This document shows, piece after piece, positions 27,446-37,122 of a stretch of DNA of 46,252 bases. The stretch spans positions 1-46,252 of the forward strand of contig CAOKHL010000013.1 in assembly GCA_948468315.1 (NCBI GenBank), given 5' to 3'. Position 1 is the stretch's first letter. Each line of letters starts with the position of its first letter. Origin of the DNA: an uncultured Eubacteriales bacterium (lineage in GTDB: Bacteria; Bacillota; Clostridia; TANB77; CAG-508). The notes under the pieces were generated by a model. The model saw only the letters and a list, made by a program, of their open reading frames with translations, ran no database searches and was not told the origin of the DNA. A program made the translations under genes and the position numbers.

Positions 27446-27476
27446 GAAAAAGATGCCTTAATTTATAAGACATCTA
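27446..27476 (-). terminator. Terminator of the 27.5-30.3 kb operon
   Basis: On the minus strand AGATGTCTTA pairs with TAAGGCATCT (one G-U pair) and is followed by T5. It lies just past the stop of the last gene. Confidence 0.75.
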
Positions 27477-27482
27477 CATTTT

Positions 27483-28490
27483 TTATTTTTTCTTAAATCT
27501 TTCTTTCATCTCTTTTATATTTTCTTTAGTATAACCTAATTTAATATTACTATTTTTACTTATAATTGTATTCCAAATTTCATCATATACTGCCTTTTGT
27601 GCTTTTGTCATAGCTGTAATTGTTGCTATTGTATATGTTTTTCCTTCATTATTCATTACTCTTATTGCTTGAGATGTTTTTATTCCATTTGTTCTTTGTT
27701 CATAAGAATACATCCAAATTATATCTTTATAATCAATAACTGTAAATTTACCTAAAAAATTAATTATATATTTATTTGTTAAATACATATGTGTTTTTTC
27801 ATAATAAAAAGCCTCTGGATTGTTCATTTCGTCATCTAATTCGCTAATTAAACTATTATCCATTTTTTCAATTGTTCTTCCAAATGCAATATATCTCCAT
27901 AAAGCTGCTATAAATCCTATTACTCCTACAAATAGTAACATGAAAAATCCTAATCTTACCATTATAGTAGTTGAACTTTCTGACACAGCCATATTTAAGT
28001 ATATACTTCCGAAATATGAATAAAATTCTTGGTCATTTTTTATTTTATATTCATCTTCAATTCCTTCATTATAAACTTCAATAGCTATTTCTTTTATTTC
28101 GTCTGGAATTTCTTTTGTAATTCCTTCTATTCTTACTGGTGTTTCCTTTATTTCTTCATTATTTAACTTTTCGAATTCTGTATTATCCATATATGCAATA
28201 TATAAGAATTCGCCATCTGTTACTATATAATAACTTTCGTCTACACCATCTGCTACTGCAAACTGGTATGGTATACTTTTTACATCTAAATATCCTTTTT
28301 TGTCTTCATTTTCTCCTTTACTTAAAATAAGAGTATTTAAATCTGTGATTTCAGAATCTTCTTTTTGTTTGATTTCGTTTTCCCATAATTTTAAACCAAA
28401 TGCAAGTATAATTATTACAAAAAATATTGCAATATTTCTTATCATTGAATTCTTTTCTTTTTGAACATTTTTATTTGTAAACTTTTTCAT
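27483..28490 (-). CDS. Membrane protein of unknown function, third gene of a cell-wall operon
   Basis: The 335 residues carry a helix near the N-terminus (IAIFFVIIILAFGLKLW), an outer domain of ~130 residues, a second helix (GFFMLLFVGVIGFIAALW) and a cytoplasmic C-terminal domain resembling a PH-like fold (YYEKTHMYLTNKYIINFL, KDIIWMYSYEQR). I cannot assign a family firmly. It lies 25 nt after the polysaccharide deacetylase gene with GGGG as ribosome binding site, so it is probably co-expressed with the two wall enzymes. Confidence 0.6.
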   Translation of the reverse strand: MKKFTNKNVQKEKNSMIRNIAIFFVIIILAFGLKLWENEIKQKEDSEITDLNTLILSKGENEDKKGYLDVKSIPYQFAVADGVDESYYIVTDGEFLYIAYMDNTEFEKLNNEEIKETPVRIEGITKEIPDEIKEIAIEVYNEGIEDEYKIKNDQEFYSYFGSIYLNMAVSESSTTIMVRLGFFMLLFVGVIGFIAALWRYIAFGRTIEKMDNSLISELDDEMNNPEAFYYEKTHMYLTNKYIINFLGKFTVIDYKDIIWMYSYEQRTNGIKTSQAIRVMNNEGKTYTIATITAMTKAQKAVYDEIWNTIISKNSNIKLGYTKENIKEMKERFKKK

Positions 28491-28515
28491 TTTTTTGTTC
28501 CCCTTTTATTTAATA

Positions 28516-29412
28516 TTAATTATTTACTGAATGTCTTACCATTGGCGTTTCATCTGTTATTTTTCTAAACACATACCCATTTTCTATGCCATAATCTATA
28601 ATTCTCTCTAATGCATTTACTGTTTTTTCATTACCTGCAAAATCATGCATTAAAACAACATTGCTTCTGCTTTCTTTTATTTTTGATGTTACATTATTAT
28701 ATATATCTTCACTGTTTTTTGCATGGCCTGCATCATCAGAGTCGACATTCCAGTCAAAGTATTTAAATCCTTCTTCTAATACTCTATTAGATAATTCTGT
28801 CATAACCCCTTGGCAATACTTTCTACTTACTGTATTTGAACTTCCTCCTGGAAATCTTATTATATTGGATTTTATTCCTGTTGTTTGAAATACTTGCTCT
28901 TGTATTTTTCTAAAATTTTCTATACATGTATCTGCTGAACTATATACTTCTGAATATGTATGAGTATATCCATGTAAAGCTATTGTATGTTTCTTTTCTA
29001 CTTCTTTTTTTACAAGTTCTGCATTTTTATCACTATAGTGTAAAACAAAAAATGTCGCTTTTACATTTTTTCGCTCTAATATTTCTAATATTTTTGGAGT
29101 AGTATCTAAACTTGGTCCATCATCAAAAGTAAGATATATTATTCCTTTTGCATTTTCTTCTTCTTGCTTTTCTCTTGCTCTTTCTTCCTCTTCTTTTCTT
29201 TTATTTTCAAGTTCTACTAACATAATATTCTTTTCTTCTTCTTGTTTATCTGCAATAATTTTGTCATTAATATTTTTATTATTATTTACTTTAATTATTA
29301 CTACTATAAATATTATTAATAAAATTATAATTATTGCTAATATTGCTATTAATATATATCTATATTTTAGTATCTTTTCTTTACTATCATTTATTATTTC
29401 ATTTACAGACAT
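28516..29412 (-). CDS. Membrane-anchored polysaccharide deacetylase (NodB domain)
   Basis: Removes acetyl groups from amino sugars of peptidoglycan or another surface glycan. One N-terminal helix (residues ~18-42) is followed by a Lys/Glu-rich coil and the NodB domain: YLTFDDGPS (metal Asp), ALHGYTHTYSEV (HxxxH-type pair), RFPGGSS, DWNVDSDD and VVLMHD. The 298-residue length is normal. It is the middle gene of the operon, 25 nt from each neighbour, between a lysozyme-like hydrolase and a membrane protein. Confidence 0.9.
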   Translation of the reverse strand: MSVNEIINDSKEKILKYRYILIAILAIIIILLIIFIVVIIKVNNNKNINDKIIADKQEEEKNIMLVELENKRKEEEERAREKQEEENAKGIIYLTFDDGPSLDTTPKILEILERKNVKATFFVLHYSDKNAELVKKEVEKKHTIALHGYTHTYSEVYSSADTCIENFRKIQEQVFQTTGIKSNIIRFPGGSSNTVSRKYCQGVMTELSNRVLEEGFKYFDWNVDSDDAGHAKNSEDIYNNVTSKIKESRSNVVLMHDFAGNEKTVNALERIIDYGIENGYVFRKITDETPMVRHSVNN

Positions 29413-29437
29413 ATTTTACACCTAATTTCATGTAATT

Positions 29438-30250
29438 TTATTTTATAATTTGCTTCATTCTTCCATAAACCAGGCTCACCCATGTAGTTGATGCTGGGCA
29501 GAATTTTGTTTTTACAGCTGATAAAGTTTTTCCATAATAAAATTTACCACCTTTAGTTAGGTAATTTGTATGTAACTTTCTTGCTGCTTCTCTTAATCCG
29601 CTCTCAACTGATGGATAATAAATTAATTTGCCATTTGACATTAAACTTATATAATTGTGTGTTGCTCTATGATTTTGCGCTATATTCCATCCTGACTCCG
29701 CTGATATTAATCCACAGAAAAATATTTCATTTAAAGAATATTCTTCACATAAATCATAAATTGTTCCTGCATTTTGCTTAAAAAATCCTGATGTATCCTG
29801 TTTTACTCCTGCCATTAATTTTATAAAGTCTTCTCTTGATAAACCTGTTCTTACTGTTAAATCCATATTTTGAGATATTTTTACTTCACTTATTGAAATA
29901 GTCTTTTTTTCTTCTATAACTATTCCGTCTGCTGCATTTACTATGTTTTCTACTGTTTTCTCTTTTTCTTGATTATTTTCTTCTAACACTTCTGTATTTT
30001 CACTTAAGTTATTTTCTTGTTTTCTTGATAGATTTTCCCCTCTTGATGTTGCTCTTTCTTGTTCTGATTTTCTACTTGCTATATTAATGTTTTCTTGTTT
30101 CATATTTTCTTGATTGCTTTCAGCTATTTGTACAACTTCATTGTTATTAAAATATTTTATACCTTGAGTAATTCCAACTATAAGTATTACAAAAAATAAT
30201 ATTACGTAAATTAATCTTATAGATATTACTTTTCCAGTTTCTTGTTTCAT
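29438..30250 (-). CDS. Lysozyme-like / glucosaminidase-type wall hydrolase
   Basis: About 270 residues: an N-terminal helix (IRLIYVILFFVILIVGI), a long Glu/Asn/Lys-rich spacer, then a C-terminal domain with IFFCGLISAESGWNIAQNHRATHN, written here in two parts as ISAESGWNI and HRATHNYISLM. The Glu of AESGW is the probable catalytic acid of a lysozyme-like fold. Likely cuts peptidoglycan outside the cell. The upstream ATG at 30277 would coincide with the transcription start predicted from the promoter, so I start at ATG 30250 with GGAG 13 nt upstream. First gene of the operon. Confidence 0.72.
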   Translation of the reverse strand: MKQETGKVISIRLIYVILFFVILIVGITQGIKYFNNNEVVQIAESNQENMKQENINIASRKSEQERATSRGENLSRKQENNLSENTEVLEENNQEKEKTVENIVNAADGIVIEEKKTISISEVKISQNMDLTVRTGLSREDFIKLMAGVKQDTSGFFKQNAGTIYDLCEEYSLNEIFFCGLISAESGWNIAQNHRATHNYISLMSNGKLIYYPSVESGLREAARKLHTNYLTKGGKFYYGKTLSAVKTKFCPASTTWVSLVYGRMKQIIK

Positions 30251-30285
30251 AAAATTTATCAATCTCCTTTTTTTCATACTTATCT

Positions 30286-30315
30286 ATTATACCACTTTTT
30301 GGCATATTTTGTCAA
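30286..30315 (-). promoter_or_regulatory. Strong sigma-A promoter of the cell-wall operon
   Basis: Consensus TTGACA (30315-30310) and TATAAT (30291-30286) are 18 nt apart on the minus strand. Transcription should begin near 30279, which rules out the ATG at 30277 as the start codon of the first gene. Confidence 0.8.
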
Positions 30316-30449
30316 ATTACTTGATATCATTTGAGCTTCGTGTTAAAATAGTTATTATTAGTTTTTATGTTTATTACTAATATTTATTGTTCGGTTTATA
30401 GGTATATCCTCTATAAAAACCTAAATATATTTATAAAGGAAAAAATTCG

Positions 30450-32214
30450 ATGGCATTTGATGGAATTGTTACAAAATCAATTACTCATGAATTAAAAAAT
30501 ATTGTTGGATATAAAATAGACAAAGTTTATGAACCTGATAAAAACACTATTGTTTTAGGTTTATATGGTAAAGGTACTAACCTGTCTCTTCTTATGTGTA
30601 TATCTTCAAATAATTGTAGATTACATCTAACTACACACAATCAAAAAAATCCTTTAGCTGCTCCTAACTTTTGTATGTTACTTAGAAAACATGTAATTGG
30701 TTTTAAAATAAAAAATATTTATACTATTGATTTGGAACGTATTGTATTTATAGATTTAGAGAATAATGAAAACCCTAATAAACCAATTTATAAAAAACTT
30801 ATAGTTGAACTTATGGGGAAACATAGTAATATAATTTTATGTAATGAAAATAATATAATTATTGATAGTATAAGACATACAAGTGTTGAAGAACATTCAA
30901 ATAGAGATATTTATCCAACAGCTAGATATTTCTTTCCAGAAACACAAAAATATAGTTTTTTAAATTTAAAAAATTTTGAAGATTTTTACGCTAAAATAGA
31001 ACCTAAACTTACAGAATATATAGTAAATCAATCTCTTAATATTGATAATCTTAATATTTCTAATTTTGATATTGATAAAATAATTTCTAACACTTTTAAT
31101 GGAATTAGTACATCATTTGTTCAAAATGTTATAAAACAATTAAATATAACAGATATTTCAAAGGAAGCTCTTGAGATTATTTATATTAAGATAAATGAAT
31201 TATTAAATTCTAATTGTTTAGATATATTTTTCTATAATGATGAAAAAGATTATTATTTATATAATTCCTCTAATGAAAATTTAGAAGCATTTCATATTAA
31301 TTTTGTAATTGATGACTTTTATTCTAAAAAGGAAACTTCTGAATTATTTAAAAATTATAGAAACAGTATTTTAAGTTTAATTTTGGCAACTTTAAAAAAA
31401 TATGAAAAACGCCTTGAGAATATAGATAATAAACTAGATGAATGTAAGAATATGGATAAATTTAGGCTTTATGGTGAGCTTATAACTTCTAATCTGTATA
31501 AAATACCAAATAGAAACCTAGATAGTATAACTTTGGAAAATTATTATAACAATAATGAAACTATTACCATTCCTCTAGATCAAAAATACCTTCCCTCTTA
31601 TAATGCTAAAAGATATTTTAAGAAATATTCAAAGTTAAAAAATGCACTTGAAGTTGTAAATATTCAAAAACAAGAAACTATACAAGATATTAATTATATT
31701 GAAAGTGTTATTTATGAACTTGAAAGTTGTAAAACTTTAGAAGATATTGAAGAAATATATGATGAAATCTCCGAAAATGGTATTTTTGCTGATAAATTAA
31801 AGTTAAAAAAAGAACCTAAAAATACCAATAAAAATAAAAAAGCTAAATCTTTAACTAAAAATAAATTAGCCTCTTTTAATCCTCTAAAATATGTAATTGA
31901 TAATTATACTATTTTTGTTGGTAGAAATAATAAAGAAAATGATTATTTAACCTGTAAATTTGCTAATAAAAATGACATTTGGTTTCATACAAAAGATATT
32001 CATGGAAGTCATGTTATTTTGAAAACTAATCCTAATGAGATTATCCCAGAAGAAATTTTAATAGAAGCTGCTAAACTAGCAGCTAAACATAGTAAAGCAA
32101 AAAATTCTTCTCATGTCCCTGTTGATTACTGTAAAGTTTCATTTGTAAAAAAACCTTCTCGGTAGTAAACCAGGTTTTGTTATTTATACTAATAATAAAA
32201 CTCTATATGTATAA
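30450..32214 (+). CDS. rqcH: Ribosome quality control factor RqcH (NFACT), with one CGG +1 frameshift
   Basis: Binds stalled 50S-peptidyl-tRNA complexes and recruits tRNA-Ala to add alanine tails. NFACT-N occupies the first half (MAFDGIVTKSITHELKN), coiled-coils the middle (about residues 310-460), and NFACT-R the C-terminus (NDIWFHTKDIHGSHVIL, SHVPVDYCKVSFVKKPS). Codon 571 is CGG (32160-32162) followed at once by TAG TAA. Skipping the C gives GGT and GSKPGFVIYTNNKTLYV with a stop at 32214, the conserved family ending. The rebuilt length is 587. The factor that handles stalled ribosomes itself carries a likely stall site. Confidence 0.92.
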
Positions 32215-32217
32215 AAA

Positions 32218-32420
32218 TTTTTGTTACGATTCACAGCTATTGGAGTTATCTTTATATTAAAATGCAGTGACGCGCAGTTTGGGAGGGCACTCTCCTTCTA
32301 AACATTAAATTACACAAAATAATTTATATTGGTACAAATTTTATATAGGGTTTGCCCGACCAGTAAGGAACGAAATTTTAATATAAAGATAACTCCAATA
32401 GCTGTGAATCGTAACAAAAA
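32218..32420. repeat. Structured palindromic element, copy 2 (46-bp perfect arms)
   Basis: Bases 32218-32263 are exactly complementary to 32375-32420. The ~111-nt centre matches copy 1 at 7419-7610 at both ends (AGTGACGCGCAG, GGGAGGGC; GGGTTTGCCCGACC, AGTAAGGAACGAAA) and varies in the middle. The arms share ATTCACAGCTATTG with copy 1 but differ at three inner positions and at the outer end, each difference matched in the opposite arm. It starts 3 nt after the frameshift-corrected rqcH stop and touches the rplQ terminator. Confidence 0.75.
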
Positions 32421-32444
32421 AATCACACTAACTTATTAGTGTGG
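32416..32444 (-). terminator. Terminator of the ribosomal alpha operon
   Basis: CACACTAA and TTAGTGTG pair across CTTA, and the minus strand continues into T7. It lies just past the rplQ stop. The T-run shares bases with the end of the palindromic element. Confidence 0.85.
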
Positions 32445-32461
32445 TTTTTTCTTTATTCCTA

Positions 32462-32989
32462 TTAAACTAGCATTAAAACAGCCATTGGAGCGTTATCTCC
32501 TCTACGAGGTTCTGCTTTAATTATTCTTGTATATCCTCCAACTCTGTCTGTATATTTTGGAGCTATTTCGTTAAATAGTTTTGAAGGTAAATCAACATTT
32601 TCACCATTCATTTTTACTTTATTTATTTTTGTCATTATTTTTCTTCTTGCATTTAGTCTTGATGGCATATCTTTTTGTCTAGATTCTGTTGTTTCTTCTT
32701 TAACTACTTTTAAATATTCTTTACCATTTTTGCTTTTAGCAATTTCTGTCATTTTATTTCCTTTTGAGTCTAATTTTGCTTTAACAACTTTTACATCTAC
32801 CATTTCGAAGTTATCTTTTTCTTTAACAGCTAAAGCTATTATAGAATCTGCTATTTTCTTTACTTCTTTGGCTCTTGTTTCTGTTGTTGTTATTTTTCCA
32901 TACATTATTAAATCTGTTGTTAATGTTTTTAACATTGACATTCTAATGTCTGTTGTTCTTCCTAATTTTCTGTTAGCCAATTTGTTCAA
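32462..32989 (-). CDS. rplQ: 50S ribosomal protein L17, enlarged form
   Basis: Shows the L17 start ([23 protein letters not shown]), here cited in part as [12 protein letters not shown], and end ([20 protein letters not shown]). It has 175 residues, where most bacterial L17 are about 115-130. The extra ~45-50 residues lie between the IADSIIALA helix and ARRKIMTKI and are Lys/Glu-rich. Similar insertions occur in some Clostridia, by recollection. TTG start with GGAGG upstream. Last gene of the operon. Confidence 0.93.
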   Translation of the reverse strand: MNKLANRKLGRTTDIRMSMLKTLTTDLIMYGKITTTETRAKEVKKIADSIIALAVKEKDNFEMVDVKVVKAKLDSKGNKMTEIAKSKNGKEYLKVVKEETTESRQKDMPSRLNARRKIMTKINKVKMNGENVDLPSKLFNEIAPKYTDRVGGYTRIIKAEPRRGDNAPMAVLMLV

Positions 32990-33038
32990 CCTCCTTGTCT
33001 TACTTAAGGGTTATTCCCTATTTTTATTATTTTTTTCA

Positions 33039-33986
33039 TTATTCCTCTTCTGGTGCAAAATCTAATCCTAGAGCATGTAATTTGGCCACTACTTCATCTA
33101 AAGATTTTTTGCCTAAGTTTCTTACTTTCATCATATCTGCTTCAGTTTTATTTGCTAAATCTTCAACAGTTGAAATTCCTGCACGTTTTAGGCAATTGAA
33201 TGATCTTACTGATAATTCCAATTCTTCAATTGATTTTTCTAGAATTCTTTCTTTTTTATTTTCTTCTTTTTCTATCATTATTTTTGTATTTTTTGTTGCT
33301 TCTGATAGATCTATAAATAACTCTAGGTGACCTGTTAGTATTTTTGCAGCTAAACTTAATGCTTCATAAGGTTTTAAACTTCCATCTGTCCAAACTTCTA
33401 TAACTAATCTGTCTAAATCAACCATTTGTCCAACTCTAGTATTTTCAATTTGATAATTTACTTTTTTTACTGGAGTATATATTGAATCTATTGGAAGTAC
33501 TGATATATCTTGGTTAGCATTTTTGTTCTTGTCTGATGGCACATATCCTCTACCTCTATTTGCTGTTAATTCCATAATTAAGTGTCCACCTTCACTAACT
33601 GTTGCTATATGTAAATCTGGATTTAATATTTCAACAGTTCCATCTGTTTGAATATCTCCTGCTTTTACTTCGCCTTCACCTTTAAAGTCTAAACGTAATA
33701 CTTTTTCTTCTTCTTCATCGAATTTTAGTCTTACATTTTTTAAGTTTACTATAATTTCAGGAACGTCTTCTACTACATTTGGGATACTAGAAAACTCGTG
33801 TAATACTCCATTTATTTTTACACTTGTTAAGGCACAACCTGGAAGTGATGACAATAAGATACGTCTTAATGAGTTTCCTATTGTTACTCCATAACCTCTT
33901 TCTAATGGCTCACATACAAATTTTGAATAATTGTTTTCATCATCAATTTTTATACATTCAATATTTGGCCTTTCGAATTCTATCAT
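33039..33986 (-). CDS. rpoA: RNA polymerase alpha subunit
   Basis: Assembles RNA polymerase and contacts promoter UP elements. The N-terminal dimer domain has [20 protein letters not shown]; the C-terminal domain has [17 protein letters not shown] and [12 protein letters not shown]. The length of 315 is normal. It lies between rpsD and rplQ as usual. Confidence 0.97.
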   Translation of the reverse strand: MIEFERPNIECIKIDDENNYSKFVCEPLERGYGVTIGNSLRRILLSSLPGCALTSVKINGVLHEFSSIPNVVEDVPEIIVNLKNVRLKFDEEEEKVLRLDFKGEGEVKAGDIQTDGTVEILNPDLHIATVSEGGHLIMELTANRGRGYVPSDKNKNANQDISVLPIDSIYTPVKKVNYQIENTRVGQMVDLDRLVIEVWTDGSLKPYEALSLAAKILTGHLELFIDLSEATKNTKIMIEKEENKKERILEKSIEELELSVRSFNCLKRAGISTVEDLANKTEADMMKVRNLGKKSLDEVVAKLHALGLDFAPEEE

Positions 33987-34001
33987 TATTTAACCTCCTA
34001 A

Positions 34002-34640
34002 TTATTTAGAGTATAGCTCTACTATTAAATGCTCTTCTATTGGAATATCGATATCTTCTCTAGCTGCTAATCTGATAACTTTTCCACTTAATTTTTCATC
34101 GTCTTTTTCAAGCCATGCTGGAACTGGTCTAACATGATTTACTTCAGCATTTGCTTTTATTGTAGTATTGTCTTTTTTATTTTCTCTAACAGTTATAACA
34201 TCTCCAACTTTTACTAAATATGAAGGGATATTAACTTTTTTACCGTTTACTTCAAATTGTCCATGGTTTACCATTTGTCTTGCTTCACTACGAGATACTC
34301 CATATCCTAATCTGTAAACAACATTGTCTAATCTACTTTCTAATATTTGTAATAAATTTTCACCAGTTATACCTTTTCTATTTGAAGCCATTTCAAAATA
34401 TTTTCTGAACTGCTTTTCTCCTACTCCATAACATGATCTTGTTTTTTGTTTTTCTCTTAATTGTGTACCATATTCAGAAAGCTTAGAATTTTTTTGACCA
34501 TGATCTCCTGGTGCATAGTTTCTTCTAGATATACTACATTTATCTGAATAACATCTTTCGCCTTTTAAGAATAATTTACATCCTTCTCTACGGCAAACAC
34601 GACATTGTGCGTCTTTATATCTTGACATTTTAAATTTCAC
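34002..34640 (-). CDS. rpsD: 30S ribosomal protein S4
   Basis: Primary 16S rRNA binder of the small subunit. It begins [20 protein letters not shown] and carries two Cys-x2-Cys-like pairs ([16 protein letters not shown]), so it is a zinc-binding (C+) S4. The S4 domain follows ([29 protein letters not shown]). 212 residues. Members of this family often repress their own operon. Confidence 0.96.
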   Translation of the reverse strand: MKFKMSRYKDAQCRVCRREGCKLFLKGERCYSDKCSISRRNYAPGDHGQKNSKLSEYGTQLREKQKTRSCYGVGEKQFRKYFEMASNRKGITGENLLQILESRLDNVVYRLGYGVSRSEARQMVNHGQFEVNGKKVNIPSYLVKVGDVITVRENKKDNTTIKANAEVNHVRPVPAWLEKDDEKLSGKVIRLAAREDIDIPIEEHLIVELYSK

Positions 34641-34655
34641 CTCTTTATATTTTTA

Positions 34656-35051
34656 TTATACTCTACGTCTTTTTGGTGGTCTACAACCATTGTGTGGTAT
34701 TGGTGTTACGTCCTTAATTGAGCTTATTTCTAATCCTGCTGTTTGAAGAGCTCTTATTGCTGCTTCTCTACCTGATCCAGGACCTTTAACATATACTTCA
34801 ACAGTTTTTAAACCATGTTCCATTGCTTTTTTAGCTGCTAATTCTGCAACTTCTCCTGCTGCAAATGGTGTGCTTTTTCTAGAACCTTTAAATCCAAGTC
34901 CTCCAGCACTTCCCCAAGATATAACATTTCCAGCAACATCTGTTATAGATACTATTGTATTGTTAAAGCTTGAGTGAATATGTGCAGCTCCTCTTTCAAT
35001 GTTTTTTCTATTTCTTTTTGTAACCGTTTTTCTTGTTACGTTCTTAGCCAT
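34656..35051 (-). CDS. rpsK: 30S ribosomal protein S11
   Basis: Platform protein of the small subunit. [36 protein letters not shown] and the basic C-terminal [10 protein letters not shown] identify it. 131 residues. ATG after GGAGG. Confidence 0.97.
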   Translation of the reverse strand: MAKNVTRKTVTKRNRKNIERGAAHIHSSFNNTIVSITDVAGNVISWGSAGGLGFKGSRKSTPFAAGEVAELAAKKAMEHGLKTVEVYVKGPGSGREAAIRALQTAGLEISSIKDVTPIPHNGCRPPKRRRV

Positions 35052-35108
35052 TGTCTTAACTTACCTCCTCTTTAAATTCCGTTTTTCGGATAAGATAAAA
35101 GTTTTATT

Positions 35109-35483
35109 TTATTTATCTTTTTTGCTTCTACTTACAACTTTTCTTGGACCTTTTCTTGTTCTACTATTTGTCTTTGTTCTTTGTCCTCTTACTGGTAATC
35201 CTCTTCTATGTCTTATACCTCTGTAACATCCAATTTCTGTAAGTCTTTTTATATTTAAAGCAACTTCTCTTCTTAAATCTCCTTCAACTTTATAGTTTTC
35301 GTCGATTTCTTTTCTTATTAAGTTTACTTCATCGTCTGTTAAGTCTTTTACTCTAGCATCTGGGTTTATTCCAGTTTTTGCTAAGATTTTTTGAGAACTT
35401 GTTAAACCTATACCATATATGTAAGTTAGTCCTATTTCTACCCTTTTTTCTTTAGGTAAATCTACTCCTGATATACGAGCCAT
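35109..35483 (-). CDS. rpsM: 30S ribosomal protein S13
   Basis: Head protein contacting tRNA and the 50S subunit. [20 protein letters not shown], cited in part, with [20 protein letters not shown] and [10 protein letters not shown]. 124 residues. ATG after GGAGGTG. First gene after a 316-nt leader with several hairpins. Confidence 0.97.
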   Translation of the reverse strand: MARISGVDLPKEKRVEIGLTYIYGIGLTSSQKILAKTGINPDARVKDLTDDEVNLIRKEIDENYKVEGDLRREVALNIKRLTEIGCYRGIRHRRGLPVRGQRTKTNSRTRKGPRKVVSRSKKDK

Positions 35484-35542
35484 GTTTTAATTACACCTCC
35501 AAATTTTTTCTAAATCTGTTTTAAAACTTTTTCATAAGCTTT

Positions 35543-35723
35543 TACCAATATACTTAAAGGTGAAATGCATTTAATAAAATAAATCGCTCTAAAATATTTT
35601 ATTAAATCTTTAAGTTTTTTTGGTAAATATATATATACACAAATAGATAATTTTCAGCCGCTACCTTATTTGTGTTATAAACTGTAAAAACTAAAATACT
35701 GTATATGCATTTTTGCATACACA
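35543..35723 (-). promoter_or_regulatory. Hairpin-rich leader upstream of rpsM
   Basis: The 316-nt gap between rpmJ and rpsM holds three inverted repeats. In transcript order they are GTATATGCA-type pairing at 35700-35723, ACACAAATA/TATTTGTGT at 35637-35675, and a long interrupted stem at 35543-35625 (TACCAA/TTGGTA, ACTTAAAG/CTTTAAGT, TTTAATAAAAT/ATTTTATTAAA). No ORF. The place is where S4-type autoregulatory leaders occur upstream of S13 in other bacteria, so an autoregulatory role is plausible but unproven. Confidence 0.5.
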
Positions 35724-35799
35724 ATTCTTAAACTTCAATCGCATATAAAATTTCTATTCAGCTTTAATTATTTATTATAATTTAAAAATATACGATTAA

Positions 35800-35913
35800 T
35801 TACCCTTGTCTTTGTTTGTGTTTAGGGTTTTCGCAAATTACTCTTATTACACCTTTTCTTTTGATTACCTTACATTTGTCGCACATTTTTTTTACTGATG
35901 GTCTTACTTTCAT
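35800..35913 (-). CDS. rpmJ: 50S ribosomal protein L36
   Basis: A 37-residue protein beginning [20 protein letters not shown] with the C-x2-C...C...H zinc site ([18 protein letters not shown]). Standard place between infA and rpsM. ATG after GGAATGAG. Confidence 0.96.
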   Translation of the reverse strand: MKVRPSVKKMCDKCKVIKRKGVIRVICENPKHKQRQG

Positions 35914-35941
35914 TTCACTCATTCCTTTCTATATTTGATTG

Positions 35942-36160
35942 TTATTTAGCTCTCCAAGTTATTCTGCCACGATTTAAATCATATGGTGACATTTGTACTT
36001 TTACTTTATCACCAGTAAGAATCTTTATATAATTCATTCTTAATTTACCAGAAATAGTTGCTAAAATTTGATGTCCATTTTCTAATTCAACTTTAAATGT
36101 TGTATTTGGTAATGTTTCTACAACTTTTCCTTCTAATTCTATAAGATCTTCCTTAGCCAA
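35942..36160 (-). CDS. infA: Translation initiation factor IF-1
   Basis: Blocks the ribosomal A site during initiation. S1/OB fold with [20 protein letters not shown], cited in part, [16 protein letters not shown] and the ending [13 protein letters not shown]. 72 residues. The start is TTG (TTG-GCT-AAG) after GGAGGCG. Confidence 0.96.
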   Translation of the reverse strand: MAKEDLIELEGKVVETLPNTTFKVELENGHQILATISGKLRMNYIKILTGDKVKVQMSPYDLNRGRITWRAK

Positions 36161-36301
36161 TTTCTCGCCTCCTTAAAGAGCTATTCTTTCTATGAAAATA
36201 AATTAAGGTAAAGCTTTTGTAATTTGAAGCTTTTATGTAACTCTTGATTTGTTACACATTTCCCCTATTATCCACAATAGCTCTACCATTATACATTATT
36301 T

Positions 36302-37072
36302 TTATTTTATTGTCAAGATTTTTGGTTCATTTTCTGTAATTAAAATTGTATTTTCATAATGTGCTGCTAAACTACCATCATCTGTAACAATTGTCCACCC
36401 ATCATCCATTTCCCAAATGTCTGGTTTTCCTTGAATAACCATGGGTTCTATACATAGTGTCATGCCTGGTTCTATCCTTATTCCTTTTCCTGCTTTACCA
36501 TAATTTGGTATTCCTGGATCTTCATGCATTTCCTTTCCTATTCCATGACCTTGAAATTCTTTTAGAACAGAATATCCTTGTGATTTTACATATTCCCCTA
36601 TACTGTGTGAAATATCTCCTATTCTATATCCTGGTTTTGCAAATTTTAAACCTTCATAAAATGCTTGTTTTGTAACATCTACTAATCTTTTTGCTTCATT
36701 TGATGCTTTTCCGACTATAAATGTACGTGCTGCATCACCATGAAATCCATTTTTTAAGGCTACTGTATCAACACTTACTATGTCTCCTTCTTGTATTATG
36801 TGGTTTTTATGTGGTATTCCATGTATTACTTCATCATTAACAGATATACATGTTGCAGCTGGAAATTTAGGAATTCCTCTTATTCCTGGATCATATCCTA
36901 TTTGTGCTGGAATTGCTCCTAATTCTCTCATTATTTTTTCTGCTTCTTTATCTAATTCATATGTTGATATTCCTGGTCTTACCTTTTTTTCTAATTGTTC
37001 ATAAAATTCTGCAACAATTTTACAAACATCTTTCATTAATTCAATTTCTTTTTTTGATTTTATTGTAACCAT
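36302..37072 (-). CDS. map: Methionine aminopeptidase, type I
   Basis: Removes N-terminal methionine. The metal-site residues are in VSVDTVALKNGFHGDAAR (two Asp), GHGIGKEMHEDP (His), and CIEPMV plus HYENTI (Glu). 256 residues, without an N-terminal zinc extension. Follows adk as in other Firmicutes. The 141-nt gap to infA contains AGAGCTATT/AATAGCTCT ends that could pair. Confidence 0.96.
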   Translation of the reverse strand: MVTIKSKKEIELMKDVCKIVAEFYEQLEKKVRPGISTYELDKEAEKIMRELGAIPAQIGYDPGIRGIPKFPAATCISVNDEVIHGIPHKNHIIQEGDIVSVDTVALKNGFHGDAARTFIVGKASNEAKRLVDVTKQAFYEGLKFAKPGYRIGDISHSIGEYVKSQGYSVLKEFQGHGIGKEMHEDPGIPNYGKAGKGIRIEPGMTLCIEPMVIQGKPDIWEMDDGWTIVTDDGSLAAHYENTILITENEPKILTIK

Positions 37073-37122
37073 CTTCTGCCTTCTTTCTAGTTTTGTTCAC
37101 TTTTTTGGTTATTTTACCCGTC

